From Caenimonas soli (lineage in GTDB: Bacteria > Pseudomonadota > Gammaproteobacteria > Burkholderiales > Burkholderiaceae_C): 64,000 nt of DNA. Under the pieces are notes generated by a model. The model ran no database searches. It had not been told where the DNA came from and worked only from the letters and a program-made list of their open reading frames with translations. The stretch spans positions 186,001 to 250,000 of the forward strand of contig NZ_JABJVV010000009.1 of assembly GCF_013155545.1 (NCBI RefSeq), read 5' to 3'. Shown one piece after another: positions 53,154 through 62,099 of the stretch (positions within the stretch are counted from its first letter, which is position 1; each line of letters starts with the position of its first letter). The position numbers and the translations under genes were made by a program.

Positions 53154-53576
53154 TCAATCCACCAGTTCGTTCAACGCCTTGGTGTAGCGGTTCGCGTGCG
53201 AACGCTCGGCCTTGGCCAGGGTCTCGAACCAGTCGGCCACTTCGTCATGGCCTTCCTCGCGCGCCGTCTTGGCCATGCCCGGGTACATGTCGGTGTACTC
53301 GTGGGTTTCGCCGGCGACGGCGGACTTGAGGTTGTCGCGGGTCGCACCGAACGGCATGCCGGTGGCCGGATCGCCGCACTGTTCAAGCCATTCCAGGTGG
53401 CCGTGGGCGTGGCCCGTTTCGCCTTCGGCCGTGGAGCGGAACAGCGCCGCCACGTCGTTCTGGCCTTCCACGTCGGCCTTGCTTGCGAAGTACAGGTAGC
53501 GGCGGTTGGCCTGGGACTCGCCGGCGAACGCGGCTTTCAGGTTCTCTTCCGTCTTGGAGCCTTTGAGTGCTGCCAT
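53154..53576 (-). CDS. Rubrerythrin-family diiron protein without rubredoxin domain
   Basis: A 140-residue four-helix diiron protein. Iron-ligand motifs are [12 protein letters not shown] near 17, [12 protein letters not shown] near 50 and [13 protein letters not shown] plus AERSHANRY in the second half. The C-terminal rubredoxin domain of classical rubrerythrin is absent, so electrons must come from another protein, presumably the HdrB-like neighbour. Probable role: peroxide reduction. Start has an AGGAGA ribosome site. Confidence 0.9.
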   Translation of the reverse strand: MAALKGSKTEENLKAAFAGESQANRRYLYFASKADVEGQNDVAALFRSTAEGETGHAHGHLEWLEQCGDPATGMPFGATRDNLKSAVAGETHEYTDMYPGMAKTAREEGHDEVADWFETLAKAERSHANRYTKALNELVD

Positions 53577-53680
53577 GGGAAATCTCCTAATGGGTTGATG
53601 AAACGATCGATCGCCTTGAACACGAAGCTCAAAGACACAATCAGACTAGCCCTCCTTGGCCGGGCCGTCCAATTGGCCGG

Positions 53681-53729
53681 CTCAATGAGGTCTATTGAGT
53701 ATGACTATCGGTAGCTTCACCCGATAGTC
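53681..53729. promoter_or_regulatory. Two adjacent inverted repeats between rubrerythrin and VOC genes
   Basis: CTCAAT (53681-53686), seven bases, ATTGAG (53694-53699) is a perfect 6-bp repeat. Three bases later GACTATCGG (53703-53711), nine bases, CCGATAGTC (53721-53729) is a perfect 9-bp repeat. The 243-base divergent intergenic region has no gene. The first repeat is better placed for the rubrerythrin operon, the second for the VOC promoter or both. The binding protein is unknown. Confidence 0.55.
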
Positions 53730-53755
53730 TACGCGAATCCGACTTGCCAGCGCAA

Positions 53756-53783
53756 TTGGCTGCCGATACGATTACGTTATAGT
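53756..53783 (+). promoter_or_regulatory. Promoter of the VOC-monooxygenase genes
   Basis: TTGGCT (53756-53761), a 16-base spacer, TATAGT (53778-53783), 37 bases before the VOC-protein ATG. Both hexamers are close to the sigma-70 consensus. Confidence 0.55.
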
Positions 53784-53806
53784 AAATGCATTACGCATTA
53801 GTAAAT
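53780..53806 (+). promoter_or_regulatory. 19-bp-period direct repeats overlapping the VOC promoter
   Basis: TAGTAAAT at 53780-53787 recurs exactly at 53799-53806. Between them lies ATGC-ATTAC-GCAT dyad symmetry. The AT-rich array overlaps the -10 element and the start of transcription, the place expected for a repressor (for example MarR type). No regulator gene is adjacent. Confidence 0.5.
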
Positions 53807-53819
53807 CCAAGGAGAGTTC

Positions 53820-54437
53820 ATGGCCGCCGTTCTGAAAGACGCCGCCCTCCCGGCACCGCCGCCCATCCATCAGCTGCACCACTTCGCCTATCGGGCCAAG
53901 GATGCGGAGGAAACGCGGCATTTCTACGAAGACATCCTGGGCCTGCCGCTCTACCACATCATCCAGAGCGACTTTGTTCCCAGCACGGGCGAATACTGCC
54001 CGTACACGCACTTCTTTTTCCGCCTGCAGGATGGCTCGTTCATCGCCTTCTTCGACCTCGGCAACGACGAGGCAGCCCAGCCTTCGCCCAACACGCCGCT
54101 GTGGGTCAACCACATCTCCTTCCGCGTGGCTTCCCAGCAGGCGCTGCTGGACATGAAGGCCCGGCTGGAAGCCCATGGGGTGGAAGTGCTCGGCATTACC
54201 GACCACCACATCTTCCATAGCATCTATTTCTTCGACCCCAACGGCGTGCGGCTGGAGCTCACGGCCCAGCTCGCCGATGAGTTCCAGATGCTGGAGGAAA
54301 GCAAGACAGCTCATGCGCGACTGGGCGAATGGACGGCCCGCAAGGAGCAGTGGCGCAAAGACCGCGCTGCCGGAAAAGCGGCCGAGCCGCTCAAACCGCA
54401 AAAAAATGACCGCCCGGAAGTAGCGGGGAAAAGATAG
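53820..54437 (+). CDS. VOC-family (glyoxalase/extradiol dioxygenase-like) protein
   Basis: A 205-residue vicinal-oxygen-chelate protein. The core (about 15-150) contains HQLHHFAYRAKDAEETRHFYEDILGLPLY with the metal-binding His, THFFFRLQDGSFIAFFDLG, VNHISFRVAS and a terminal Glu in GVRLELTAQ: the His/His/Glu pattern of metal-dependent VOC enzymes. A charged tail follows. AAGGAGAG precedes ATG 53820. Paired with an FAD aromatic-ring-hydroxylase-like gene, a role in opening or rearranging an aromatic ring is plausible. Confidence 0.85.
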   Translation: MAAVLKDAALPAPPPIHQLHHFAYRAKDAEETRHFYEDILGLPLYHIIQSDFVPSTGEYCPYTHFFFRLQDGSFIAFFDLGNDEAAQPSPNTPLWVNHISFRVASQQALLDMKARLEAHGVEVLGITDHHIFHSIYFFDPNGVRLELTAQLADEFQMLEESKTAHARLGEWTARKEQWRKDRAAGKAAEPLKPQKNDRPEVAGKR

Positions 54438-54440
54438 GCT

Positions 54441-54510
54441 GTCATGCCGGACTCGATCCGGCATCCACCTGGGCGCGCGAAGATGGATCCCGGATCAAGT
54501 CCGGGATGAC
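54441..54510. repeat. Facing pair of palindromic repeats between the VOC and FAD-monooxygenase genes
   Basis: Left unit: GTCAT, stem GCCGGA, loop CTCGA, stem TCCGGC, ATCCA (54441-54467). Right unit: TGGAT, stem CCCGGA, loop TCAAG, stem TCCGGG, ATGAC (54484-54510). The spacer is 16 bases with a GCGCGCG core, nearly matching the 16-base spacer of the pair at 59256. The final ATGAC creates an in-frame ATG upstream of the monooxygenase gene that is probably not its start. Confidence 0.8.
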
Positions 54511-54529
54511 AACAAATAGGAGACAACAC

Positions 54530-56239
54530 TTGGGAGCCAGCGAATTCACCCAGGGCAGCGGCTACGTACTGCCCGAGTACCCGTTCGTCGAACCGCCGGA
54601 GATCGCCTCGGGCGAAGTCAGCCATCACCCCATCGTCATCGTTGGCGGCGGGTTGGCCGGCCTGACGCTCGCCTGTTCGCTGGCGCGCTACGGTGTGGAG
54701 GCCGTGCTGCTGGACGAGGACAACACGGTGGGCGTCAAGGGCGCCTCGTCGCGCGGCATCTGCTACACCCAGAAGTCGCTGGAAATCTTCCAGCGTTTGG
54801 GGCTCTACGAGCGCATTGCCGCCAAAGGCATCCAGTGGAGCGTGGGCCGCACCTTCGCCGGCAAGGATGAGGTGTATTCGTTCGACCTGCGCCAGCAGAG
54901 CGCCTACAACCTCTCCAGCCAGCCCCCGTTCATCAACATCCAGCAGTTCTATATAGAGGGCTACCTGGTCGAACGCATCCAGGAACTCGGCCATGTGCAG
55001 CTGCGCTGGAACAACCGCGTGACCGCCTTCGAGCAGAACAACGAATGCGCGACGCTGACGGTGACCACGCCCGCCGGCGACTACCGCATGCGCGCCGACC
55101 ACGTGATCGACGCCACCGGATCGCACACGCCCTTCCGCAAGTGGGTCGGCGCCTCGGTCACGGCGAAGAAGGGAGACGACCGCTGGTGCATCGCCGACGT
55201 GCGCTTCGGCAAGCAGGCGCCGCACGCGACCGAGCGCCACACCTGGATCGAGGCGCCCTTCAACGAGAACCGTGCCGTTTGGCAGCACCCGATGGGGGAC
55301 GAAGTCTGGCGCATCGACTACCAGATGGCGCCCGACGCGGACCCGGAGACGGTGAGCCGCGAGGATGTGGTCCGCGAGCGTCTCGCCAGGCACTTCGGCG
55401 ATTGCGAGGGCATGGAACTCGTCTGGGTCGGCCCCTACGCCTATCGCAGCGAGTGCGTGGACCACTTGCGCCATGGCCGGGTGTTCTTCATGGGCGACGC
55501 CGCCAAGGTGGTCAGCCCCTTCGGCGCCCGTGGCGGCAACACCGGCATCGCGGATGCGGACAACCTGGCCTGGAAACTGGCCGCCGTGATGAAGGGCCGC
55601 GCCGCGCCGGCGCTGCTGGACAGCTACCACGAAGAGCGGCATGAGGCCGCCAGCCAGAACGTGCTGGTGACCAATCGCACGGCCCGGTTCCTGCGACCCG
55701 CCGAGGGCGTGGAGAAGGTCTTCCGCGACGCCGCCCTGGGTCTGGCGCGGCAGTATGTGTTCGCGCGCCAGCTGGTCAACACGGGCCGCATGGCCATCGC
55801 CAACCCCTACACCCGCTCCAGCGCCTGCGAGGCGACGGGCGGCCAGCCGGTGCAGAACGTGTCATTCGAGTGGCCCGACGGCTCCAAGGGCACCGTGAAC
55901 GACCTGCTGCAGTGGGCCGACGGCCGCTTGCTCCTGTTGCTATTCGGCGGCGACACCAACGGCGGCAGCCTGCAACGGCTGCAGGCCCTGGCCGAAAGCG
56001 CGCCGCTGCGCTGCGTCCAGGTGCTGGGCCCGGACGAGGCGGCCGCCGCCGTGGAATACGTGCGCGACCCCAAGGCCCATCTGCAAGGCGCCTGCCATGT
56101 GTTCGGCCATGCCTGGGCGCTGATCCGCCCCGACAGCTACGTGGCCGCCACGGGCGAAACCGTGGACGCCGGACTGGTTCACGCCGTGGGCAAGGCCTTG
56201 GGTGCAACCGAAACCGGGCAGGAGCAGGAGGCGGCATGA
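54530..56239 (+). CDS. FAD-dependent aromatic monooxygenase (MhpA/PheA family)
   Basis: A class A flavoprotein hydroxylase, about 569 residues. FAD-binding [26 protein letters not shown] near residue 36, the DG-type region near 180 ([18 protein letters not shown]) and the FAD ribityl motif [35 protein letters not shown] near 320 split over two helices; a thioredoxin-like C-terminal domain follows. TTG 54530 has AGGAGA about six bases upstream. The ATG at 54506 lies in a repeat arm without a ribosome site, so TTG is preferred. The stop overlaps the DUF2783 start. Confidence 0.87.
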   Translation: MGASEFTQGSGYVLPEYPFVEPPEIASGEVSHHPIVIVGGGLAGLTLACSLARYGVEAVLLDEDNTVGVKGASSRGICYTQKSLEIFQRLGLYERIAAKGIQWSVGRTFAGKDEVYSFDLRQQSAYNLSSQPPFINIQQFYIEGYLVERIQELGHVQLRWNNRVTAFEQNNECATLTVTTPAGDYRMRADHVIDATGSHTPFRKWVGASVTAKKGDDRWCIADVRFGKQAPHATERHTWIEAPFNENRAVWQHPMGDEVWRIDYQMAPDADPETVSREDVVRERLARHFGDCEGMELVWVGPYAYRSECVDHLRHGRVFFMGDAAKVVSPFGARGGNTGIADADNLAWKLAAVMKGRAAPALLDSYHEERHEAASQNVLVTNRTARFLRPAEGVEKVFRDAALGLARQYVFARQLVNTGRMAIANPYTRSSACEATGGQPVQNVSFEWPDGSKGTVNDLLQWADGRLLLLLFGGDTNGGSLQRLQALAESAPLRCVQVLGPDEAAAAVEYVRDPKAHLQGACHVFGHAWALIRPDSYVAATGETVDAGLVHAVGKALGATETGQEQEAA

Positions 56240-56424
56240 AGACAGCACTGAACTTCCAGGATGCCGACGGTTTTTACGAGCTGCTGCTCGACGCGCACGC
56301 CGGCCTGACGCAGGAGCAATCGCAGCTTCTCAACGCCCGGCTGATCCTGCTGCTGGCCAATCAGGTGGGCGATGCCAAGGTGCTCAAGGAGTGCGTGGAG
56401 GCCGCACGGGAAAGCCCCAAGTAA
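56236..56424 (+). CDS. DUF2783 small protein
   Basis: A 62-residue helical protein ([19 protein letters not shown], then [15 protein letters not shown] and [10 protein letters not shown]) that matches DUF2783. The ATG overlaps the monooxygenase stop by four bases (ATGA). The family is typically found beside FAD monooxygenases of this kind and may be an accessory subunit; the function is unknown. valS starts 8 bases after its stop. Confidence 0.82.
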   Translation: MKTALNFQDADGFYELLLDAHAGLTQEQSQLLNARLILLLANQVGDAKVLKECVEAARESPK

Positions 56425-56432
56425 AATTGGGC

Positions 56433-59252
56433 ATGAGCGACACACGGCAGCAACCAGGCCTCGACAGCCTTTCAAAATCTTTCGAACCCGCCGCCATCGA
56501 GGCGAAGTGGGGACCCCAGTGGGAAGAACGCGGCTACGCGCGTGCCGGCTATCGCGGCACGGGCGAGCCCAAGCAAGGCGAACCCGCCTTTTCCATCCAG
56601 CTGCCGCCGCCCAATGTAACGGGCACGCTGCACATGGGCCACGCGTTCAACCAGACCATCATGGACAGCCTGACGCGCTACCACCGTATGCGCGGCTTCA
56701 ACACGCTGTGGGTGCCCGGCACCGACCATGCGGGCATCGCCACGCAGATCGTGGTGGAGCGCCAGCTGCAGGAGCAGGGTTTGTCGCGCCATGACCTGGG
56801 GCGCAAGAATTTCGTCACCAAGGTCTGGGAGTGGAAAGAGAAATCCGGCGACACCATCACCACACAGATGCGCCGCATGGGCGACAGCGTGGACTGGTCG
56901 CACGAATACTTCACCATGGACGAGGACCTTTCGCGGGTCGTCACGCAGACCTTCGTTCAGCTTTATGAGCAGGGCCTGATCTATCGCGGCAAGCGCCTGG
57001 TCAACTGGGACCCGGAACTCAAGACCGCCGTGAGCGACCTGGAAGTCGAAAGCGAAGAAGAGGACGGCTTCCTCTGGCACATCGACTACCCGCTGGCCGA
57101 TGGCAGCGGCGCACTCACCGTCGCGACCACCCGTCCGGAAACCATGCTGGGCGACGTGGCCGTGATGGTCCACCCGGAAGACGAGCGTTACAAACACCTC
57201 ATTGGCCGGAAGGTGCACCTGCCGCTGTGCGACCGCGACATCCCGATCATCGCCGACGACTATGTGGACAAGGAATTCGGTACCGGCGTGGTGAAGGTCA
57301 CGCCCGCCCACGATCCCAACGACTATGCCGTGGGCCAGCGCCACGGCCTGCCTATGATCGGCGTGCTCACGCTCGATGCCAAGATCAACGAGAACGCGCC
57401 CGAGAAATACCGCGGCCTGGACCGCTTCGTGGCCCGCAAGCAGGTGGTGGCCGACCTGGAAGCCCAAGGCTTGCTCAGGGAAACCCGCAAGCACAAGCTG
57501 ATGGTGCCGCGCTGCGGCCGCACCGGCCAGGTGGTGGAGCCCATGCTCACCGACCAGTGGTTCGTGGCCATGAGCAAGGTCAGCGACAAGGACCCCACGG
57601 GCAAGTCGATCGCGCAGAAGGCCATCGATGCGGTGGAAACGGGCGCGGTGAGCTTCGTGCCCGAGAACTGGGTCAACACCTACAACCAGTGGATGAACAA
57701 CATCCAGGACTGGTGCATTTCGCGCCAGCTCTGGTGGGGCCACCAGATCCCCGCCTGGTACGACGAGGACGGCAAGGTCTATGTGGCTGCGAACGAGGCG
57801 GCAGCGCAGGCCCAGGCGCCGGGCAAGACGCTGACGCGCGACCCCGATGTGCTGGACACCTGGTACTCGTCGGCCCTGGTCCCCTTCTCCACGATGGGCT
57901 GGCCCGCGCAGACCAAGGACATGGACCTGTACCTGCCCTCTTCGGTGCTGGTCACGGGCTACGACATCATCTTCTTCTGGGTGGCCCGGATGATCATGAT
58001 GACGACGCACTTCACCGGCCAGGTGCCGTTCCGCCATGTGTACATCCATGGCCTGGTGCGCGACTCGCACGGCAAGAAGATGAGCAAGTCCGAGGGCAAC
58101 GTGCTCGACCCGGTGGACCTGATCGACGGCATCGCGCTCGGCCCGCTGCTGGACAAGCGCACCACCGGCCTGCGCAAGCCGGAGACCGCGCCCACGGTCC
58201 GCAAGAACACCGAGAAGGAATTCCCCGATGGCATCCCGGCGTTCGGCGCCGACGCCCTGCGCTTCACTTTCGCGTCGCTGGCATCGCTGGGCCGCAACAT
58301 CAACTTCGACGCCAAGCGCTGCGAGGGCTACCGCAACTTCTGCAACAAGCTCTGGAACGCGACCCGCTTCGTGCTGATGAACTGCGAAGGCCAAGACCTG
58401 GCCGAACAGGACGCCTCTCTCACCGAGGCCGACCACTGGATCATCTCCACGCTGCAGCGCGCCGAAGCCGACGTGGCCAAGGGCTTCGCCGAGTACCGCC
58501 TGGACAACGTCGCCACCACCATCTACCAGTTCGTCTGGGACGAGTTCTGCGACTGGTACCTGGAGATTGCCAAGGTGCAGATCCAGACCGGAGACGCGGC
58601 ACAACAGCGCGGCACCCGCCGCACGCTGATGCGCGTGCTCGAAGCCATCCTGCGCCTGGCACACCCCGTCATCCCGTTCATCACCGAGGAACTCTGGCAG
58701 AAGGTGGCCCCGGTGGCCGGCAAGACCGGCGATTCGATCAGCGTGGCGCCCTACCCCGCCGCCAACAGTGCCGCGATCCGTCCCGAAGCGGAAGCCTACG
58801 TCGCCAAGCTCAAAGCCGTGGTGGATGCCTGCCGCAACCTGCGCGGCGAGATGAACGTGTCGCCGAGCACGAAGCTTCCCGCCTATGTGGCGGGCGATGC
58901 CGCCTTCATGCGCCAGGCCGCGCCCGTGCTGCAGGCACTGGCCAAGCTGAGCGAAGTGAAGGTGTTCGACGACGACGCGGCCTGGGCGAAGGCCGCGCAA
59001 GCCGCGCCGGTGGCCATGGTCGGCGACGCGCACCTGTGCCTGTTCATGGAAATCGACGTGGCCGCCGAGAAGGTGCGCCTGGGCAAGGAAGCCGCGCGGC
59101 TGGAAGGCGAGCTGGGCAAGGCCAACGGGAAACTTTCCAACCAGGCCTTCGTGGCCAAGGCCCCTCCCGCGGTGATCGAGCAGGAGCGCAAGCGCATCGC
59201 CGACTTCACGGCCACGCTGGCCAAGATCCAGGAGCAGCTGAAGCGGCTCTAG
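56433..59252 (+). CDS. valS: Valyl-tRNA synthetase
   Basis: Class Ia aminoacyl-tRNA synthetase, 939 residues. The HIGH motif appears as [10 protein letters not shown] near 55, the editing domain is at about 200-340 ([16 protein letters not shown]), [16 protein letters not shown] lies near 430, and [10 protein letters not shown] near 552. A C-terminal coiled coil (about 865-935, [23 protein letters not shown]) is present. ATG 56433 lies 8 bases after the DUF2783 stop, so valS may share the upstream transcript. Confidence 0.97.
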   Translation: MSDTRQQPGLDSLSKSFEPAAIEAKWGPQWEERGYARAGYRGTGEPKQGEPAFSIQLPPPNVTGTLHMGHAFNQTIMDSLTRYHRMRGFNTLWVPGTDHAGIATQIVVERQLQEQGLSRHDLGRKNFVTKVWEWKEKSGDTITTQMRRMGDSVDWSHEYFTMDEDLSRVVTQTFVQLYEQGLIYRGKRLVNWDPELKTAVSDLEVESEEEDGFLWHIDYPLADGSGALTVATTRPETMLGDVAVMVHPEDERYKHLIGRKVHLPLCDRDIPIIADDYVDKEFGTGVVKVTPAHDPNDYAVGQRHGLPMIGVLTLDAKINENAPEKYRGLDRFVARKQVVADLEAQGLLRETRKHKLMVPRCGRTGQVVEPMLTDQWFVAMSKVSDKDPTGKSIAQKAIDAVETGAVSFVPENWVNTYNQWMNNIQDWCISRQLWWGHQIPAWYDEDGKVYVAANEAAAQAQAPGKTLTRDPDVLDTWYSSALVPFSTMGWPAQTKDMDLYLPSSVLVTGYDIIFFWVARMIMMTTHFTGQVPFRHVYIHGLVRDSHGKKMSKSEGNVLDPVDLIDGIALGPLLDKRTTGLRKPETAPTVRKNTEKEFPDGIPAFGADALRFTFASLASLGRNINFDAKRCEGYRNFCNKLWNATRFVLMNCEGQDLAEQDASLTEADHWIISTLQRAEADVAKGFAEYRLDNVATTIYQFVWDEFCDWYLEIAKVQIQTGDAAQQRGTRRTLMRVLEAILRLAHPVIPFITEELWQKVAPVAGKTGDSISVAPYPAANSAAIRPEAEAYVAKLKAVVDACRNLRGEMNVSPSTKLPAYVAGDAAFMRQAAPVLQALAKLSEVKVFDDDAAWAKAAQAAPVAMVGDAHLCLFMEIDVAAEKVRLGKEAARLEGELGKANGKLSNQAFVAKAPPAVIEQERKRIADFTATLAKIQEQLKRL

Positions 59253-59255
59253 GAT

Positions 59256-59325
59256 GTCATCCCGGGCGTGACCCGGGATCCACCGAGGCGCGCCAACATG
59301 GATGCCGGACCAAGTCCGGCATGAC
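59256..59325. repeat. Facing pair of palindromic repeats after valS
   Basis: Left unit: GTCAT, stem CCCGGG, loop CGTGA, stem CCCGGG, ATCCA (59256-59282). Right unit: TGGAT, stem GCCGGA, loop CCAAG, stem TCCGGC, ATGAC (59299-59325). The spacer is 16 bases and similar to the one at 54468. Located between convergent valS and a dehydrogenase-like gene, probably a bidirectional terminator. Each loop has one change from CTTGA/TCAAG. Confidence 0.78.
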
Positions 59326-59356
59326 AACCCATCTTGCGGGGCAAGGCCCCGCACAC

Positions 59357-60340
59357 TTAGCGGATGATGAACTGGGGCGCGTCTTCCATCGTCACGGCAG
59401 GCGCGCGGTCCAGGGCGCTTGCGTGCGAGGCGGATAGCGATTCGTGGATGCGATGCGCCACGTACCAGCTGGCCCGCAGCCGCGACTCGCGTGTGTGCGA
59501 ACCCAGCCGGGGCGTGAGGAACAGGTTGTTCAATTCGTGCAGGGGCGTGCCCTTGGAGGCGAAGCCCGCTTCCGCCCCATCGAGCATGCAGGCCTCGATG
59601 CGCCCGTCGGTCAGCGCGCGGGCCAGCGCATCCGAGTCGAACAGCAGGGACCGGCTGATGCCCACCCAGAGCTGACCCGTCTTGCAATGGGCCAGCAGCT
59701 TGTCGTTGATGAAGCCCTGGTAGCGCGACGCATACAGCACCTGCACGGAGATCGCGTCCGACGACGACATCAGTTCCTGCAGGCCCACCGGTTGCACCTG
59801 CAGGCGGCTCCAGATGGGGGCGGTGTGATGGACGGCCGGGTCGTAGCCGACCAGCTTTGCGCCCAGCGCGCGCAGCATGAGCGCCAGGGTGTGGGCCGTG
59901 GGCGCCAGGCCGAAGATCCCGACCACGCTGCCATTGAGTTCGCGGCCCAGGCGGATGTCGGCGTGGCGATCGCCAATGAGCGAGGAGCCGATGCCGCGGC
60001 GATAGAGCAGCAGCAGGCTGGCCAGCAGGTATTCGGCATTGGAGCGCACGTTGGCCGTGGTGGCCTGGATCACGCGCACCTTGCGTTCGCGGCAGGCTTC
60101 CAGGTCGGTGTTGTCGGTGCCCACGTGCATGCGCGCCACGGCCTTGAGCAGCGGCGCGAAATCGAGGAACTCCTGGGTGACCACGACCTTGCGCGGAAGC
60201 ACCACCGCCTGCGCTTTGTAAACCGCCTTGCGCAGGGCGATCGGGTCGCCCGCCAACTCGGGGCGGCACTCGACGGAATGGCGCGCCTCGAGCCACGCGA
60301 GGGCCTCTGGCACCAACCGTTCAAGAAGTAAGATATCCAC
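59357..60340 (-). CDS. Degenerate D-2-hydroxyacid dehydrogenase (SerA-like) family protein
   Basis: A 327-residue protein with the overall SerA-like fold: substrate domain (about 1-95), a Rossmann-type segment near 138 (VGIFGLAPTAHTLALMLRAL), ISRSLLFDSDALARAL near 229 and LFLTPRLGSHTRES near 273. Key residues differ from active enzymes. The nucleotide loop reads GLAPTA instead of GxGxxG, and the catalytic His position (TPH in active enzymes) is Arg (TPR). The catalytic Arg in ISR is kept. It may have lost or changed its activity. It is divergent from galU. Confidence 0.8.
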   Translation of the reverse strand: MDILLLERLVPEALAWLEARHSVECRPELAGDPIALRKAVYKAQAVVLPRKVVVTQEFLDFAPLLKAVARMHVGTDNTDLEACRERKVRVIQATTANVRSNAEYLLASLLLLYRRGIGSSLIGDRHADIRLGRELNGSVVGIFGLAPTAHTLALMLRALGAKLVGYDPAVHHTAPIWSRLQVQPVGLQELMSSSDAISVQVLYASRYQGFINDKLLAHCKTGQLWVGISRSLLFDSDALARALTDGRIEACMLDGAEAGFASKGTPLHELNNLFLTPRLGSHTRESRLRASWYVAHRIHESLSASHASALDRAPAVTMEDAPQFIIR

Positions 60341-60446
60341 GGGCGTATGCGTCCTTGTCTTACAAAAGCCGCTCTAGTTCAGTCTGATACTGGGGGCTCA
60401 TCAGCCCAAAGTGGGCAAACTTTAGCGGTAATCTCCCTGTCAGTCC

Positions 60447-61340
60447 ATGAACAAAATCACAGAAATTCGCAAGGCGGTCTTTCCCGTAGCGGGCCTCGGC
60501 ACCCGGTTCCTTCCTGCTACCAAGGCGCAGCCCAAGGAAATGCTGCCTATCGTGGACAAGCCACTGATCCAATATGCGGTGGAAGAGGCTTACGCCGCCG
60601 GCATCCGCCACATGATCTTCGTCACCGGCCGCAATAAGCGTGCCATTGAAGACCATTTCGACACCGCCTACGAGCTGGAAACCGAGCTGGAGGCCAGCCA
60701 CAAGCACGAACTGCTGGCGCTGGTGCGCTCGCTCTCGCCCGAAGACATGGACTGCTCCTATGTGCGGCAGCCACGTTCGCTGGGTTTGGGGCACGCGGTG
60801 TTGTGCGCCCAGCCGCTGGTGGGCTGCGAGCCGTTTGCGGTGCTGCTGGCCGACGACTTGATGTGCGGCCCCGAAAACGGCGACCCGGTGCTGACACAGA
60901 TGGTCGAGGTATTCAAGCGAGTGCAAACATCTTTGCTGGCCGTGCAGGAAGTGCCGGCCGATCACGTCAAGCGTTACGGCATCGTCGCCGGCGAGCCGGC
61001 CGGCGAACGGCTCATCAAAGTCAACCAGATGGTGGAAAAGCCCTCGCCCGAAGCAGCGCCATCGCGTATGGGTGTGGCAGGCCGCTACATCCTCACGCCC
61101 GGCGTCTTCGCCCATATCCGCAACAACTCGCGCGGCGCCGGCGGCGAGATCCAGCTGACCGACGGCATCGCCCAGCTGATGACCACCGAAGGCGTTCATG
61201 CCTACCAGTACCACGGCAAGCGCTACGACTGCGGCAGCAAGCAAGGCTTTCTGGAAGCCACCGTGGACTTCGCGCTCAAGCACCCCGAGGTGGGCCCCGA
61301 GTTCCAGGAATACCTCAAGGCCCACTCGATCCGGCGTTGA
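60447..61340 (+). CDS. galU: UTP-glucose-1-phosphate uridylyltransferase
   Basis: Makes UDP-glucose for polysaccharide and envelope synthesis. The 297-residue nucleotidyltransferase has [20 protein letters not shown] near residue 12, [10 protein letters not shown] near 48, the LADDLMCG metal site near 135, and [12 protein letters not shown] near 195 with the conserved Lys. A small hairpin (GGGCT/AGCCC, 60394-60407) lies in its 106-base leader. It ends three bases from the convergent tusA gene. Confidence 0.95.
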   Translation: MNKITEIRKAVFPVAGLGTRFLPATKAQPKEMLPIVDKPLIQYAVEEAYAAGIRHMIFVTGRNKRAIEDHFDTAYELETELEASHKHELLALVRSLSPEDMDCSYVRQPRSLGLGHAVLCAQPLVGCEPFAVLLADDLMCGPENGDPVLTQMVEVFKRVQTSLLAVQEVPADHVKRYGIVAGEPAGERLIKVNQMVEKPSPEAAPSRMGVAGRYILTPGVFAHIRNNSRGAGGEIQLTDGIAQLMTTEGVHAYQYHGKRYDCGSKQGFLEATVDFALKHPEVGPEFQEYLKAHSIRR

Positions 61341-61343
61341 ACG

Positions 61344-61571
61344 TCAGCGCCTGCGCAGCACGTGGATGTATTCCACGCCCACGGTCTGCTGCTCCACCAG
61401 TTCGTTGCCAGTCTGCTTGGCGAACGCCTGGAAGTCGCGCACCGAGCCCGCGTCGGTGGCCACCACCTTGAGCAGTTGGCCACTTTGCATGTCGGTCAGG
61501 GCCTTCTTGGCCTTGAGGATCGGCAGCGGGCAATTGAGCCCGCGCGTATCGATTTCCTTGTCGATGTTCAT
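61344..61571 (-). CDS. TusA-family sulfurtransferase
   Basis: A 75-residue sulfur-carrier protein. It has the TusA signature LNCPLPILKAKKAL with the sulfur-accepting Cys near 14, then LKVVATDAGSVRDFQAFAKQTG. It transfers persulfide sulfur in tRNA thiolation or other sulfur routes. Last gene of a cysM-NUDIX-tusA run; coupling with cysM ties it to cysteine/sulfur metabolism, though strict TusA cannot be told from YedF-like paralogues. Confidence 0.88.
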   Translation of the reverse strand: MNIDKEIDTRGLNCPLPILKAKKALTDMQSGQLLKVVATDAGSVRDFQAFAKQTGNELVEQQTVGVEYIHVLRRR

Positions 61572-61574
61572 GCT

Positions 61575-62099
61575 TCAAGTCCTTGGCGGCAGCTCGATGA
61601 ACTGCGGCTCATGTCCGCGGCCGCGCAGCCAATCGGCCAGCGCATAGCCCGTACTCGAGGGCCAGCACTTCACGGCGTCGTAGTCGTACAGCTTGTAGTC
61701 CACCAGTTCGGGTGACAGTTGCACCTCGCCGTGCGCCACCGCGTGATAGGCGATGATGACCTGGTTCATGCGCTGGAAGTCGTACACGCCGATCAGGTTG
61801 AGCTCGGTCGCCTCGAGGTTGGTCTCTTCCTTGATCTCGCGCGCTATGCCGTCTTGCGGCGTTTCGCCGGCCTCCATGAAGCCGGTGATCAGCGCATACA
61901 TCTTGTGCGTCCAGGCCGCGTTGCGCGCGAGCAGGATACGGTCCTGGTACTGGATCACCGCCGCCAGCACCGGCGTGGGATTGTTCCAGTGCGTCCAGCC
62001 GCAAGCCAGGCAGCGCAGGCGCTCTTTCGCGCCGCCGTCTTCCTGCTTGGCGACCAGCTCCAGCGGCGTCGCGCATTGGGGGCAAAACTTGTAGCTCAC
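61575..62099 (-). CDS. NUDIX hydrolase with zinc ribbon (NudC-like)
   Basis: A 174-residue protein. N-terminal zinc ribbon (FCPQC, then RCLACG), then a NUDIX domain with box GFMEAGETPQDGIAREIKEE near 75-95 and YDFQRMNQVIIAYHA near 105. It resembles the C-terminal part of NADH pyrophosphatases. The start is GTG 62099, overlapping the cysM stop by four bases (GTGA). The substrate is unassigned. Confidence 0.86.
   Translation of the reverse strand: MSYKFCPQCATPLELVAKQEDGGAKERLRCLACGWTHWNNPTPVLAAVIQYQDRILLARNAAWTHKMYALITGFMEAGETPQDGIAREIKEETNLEATELNLIGVYDFQRMNQVIIAYHAVAHGEVQLSPELVDYKLYDYDAVKCWPSSTGYALADWLRGRGHEPQFIELPPRT

Noticed and set aside
56472..60296. A 1274-codon open frame antisense to valS
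   Set aside because: valS is unmistakable on the other strand. The antisense frame runs through the repeat pair and into the dehydrogenase gene in another frame, without recognisable motifs.
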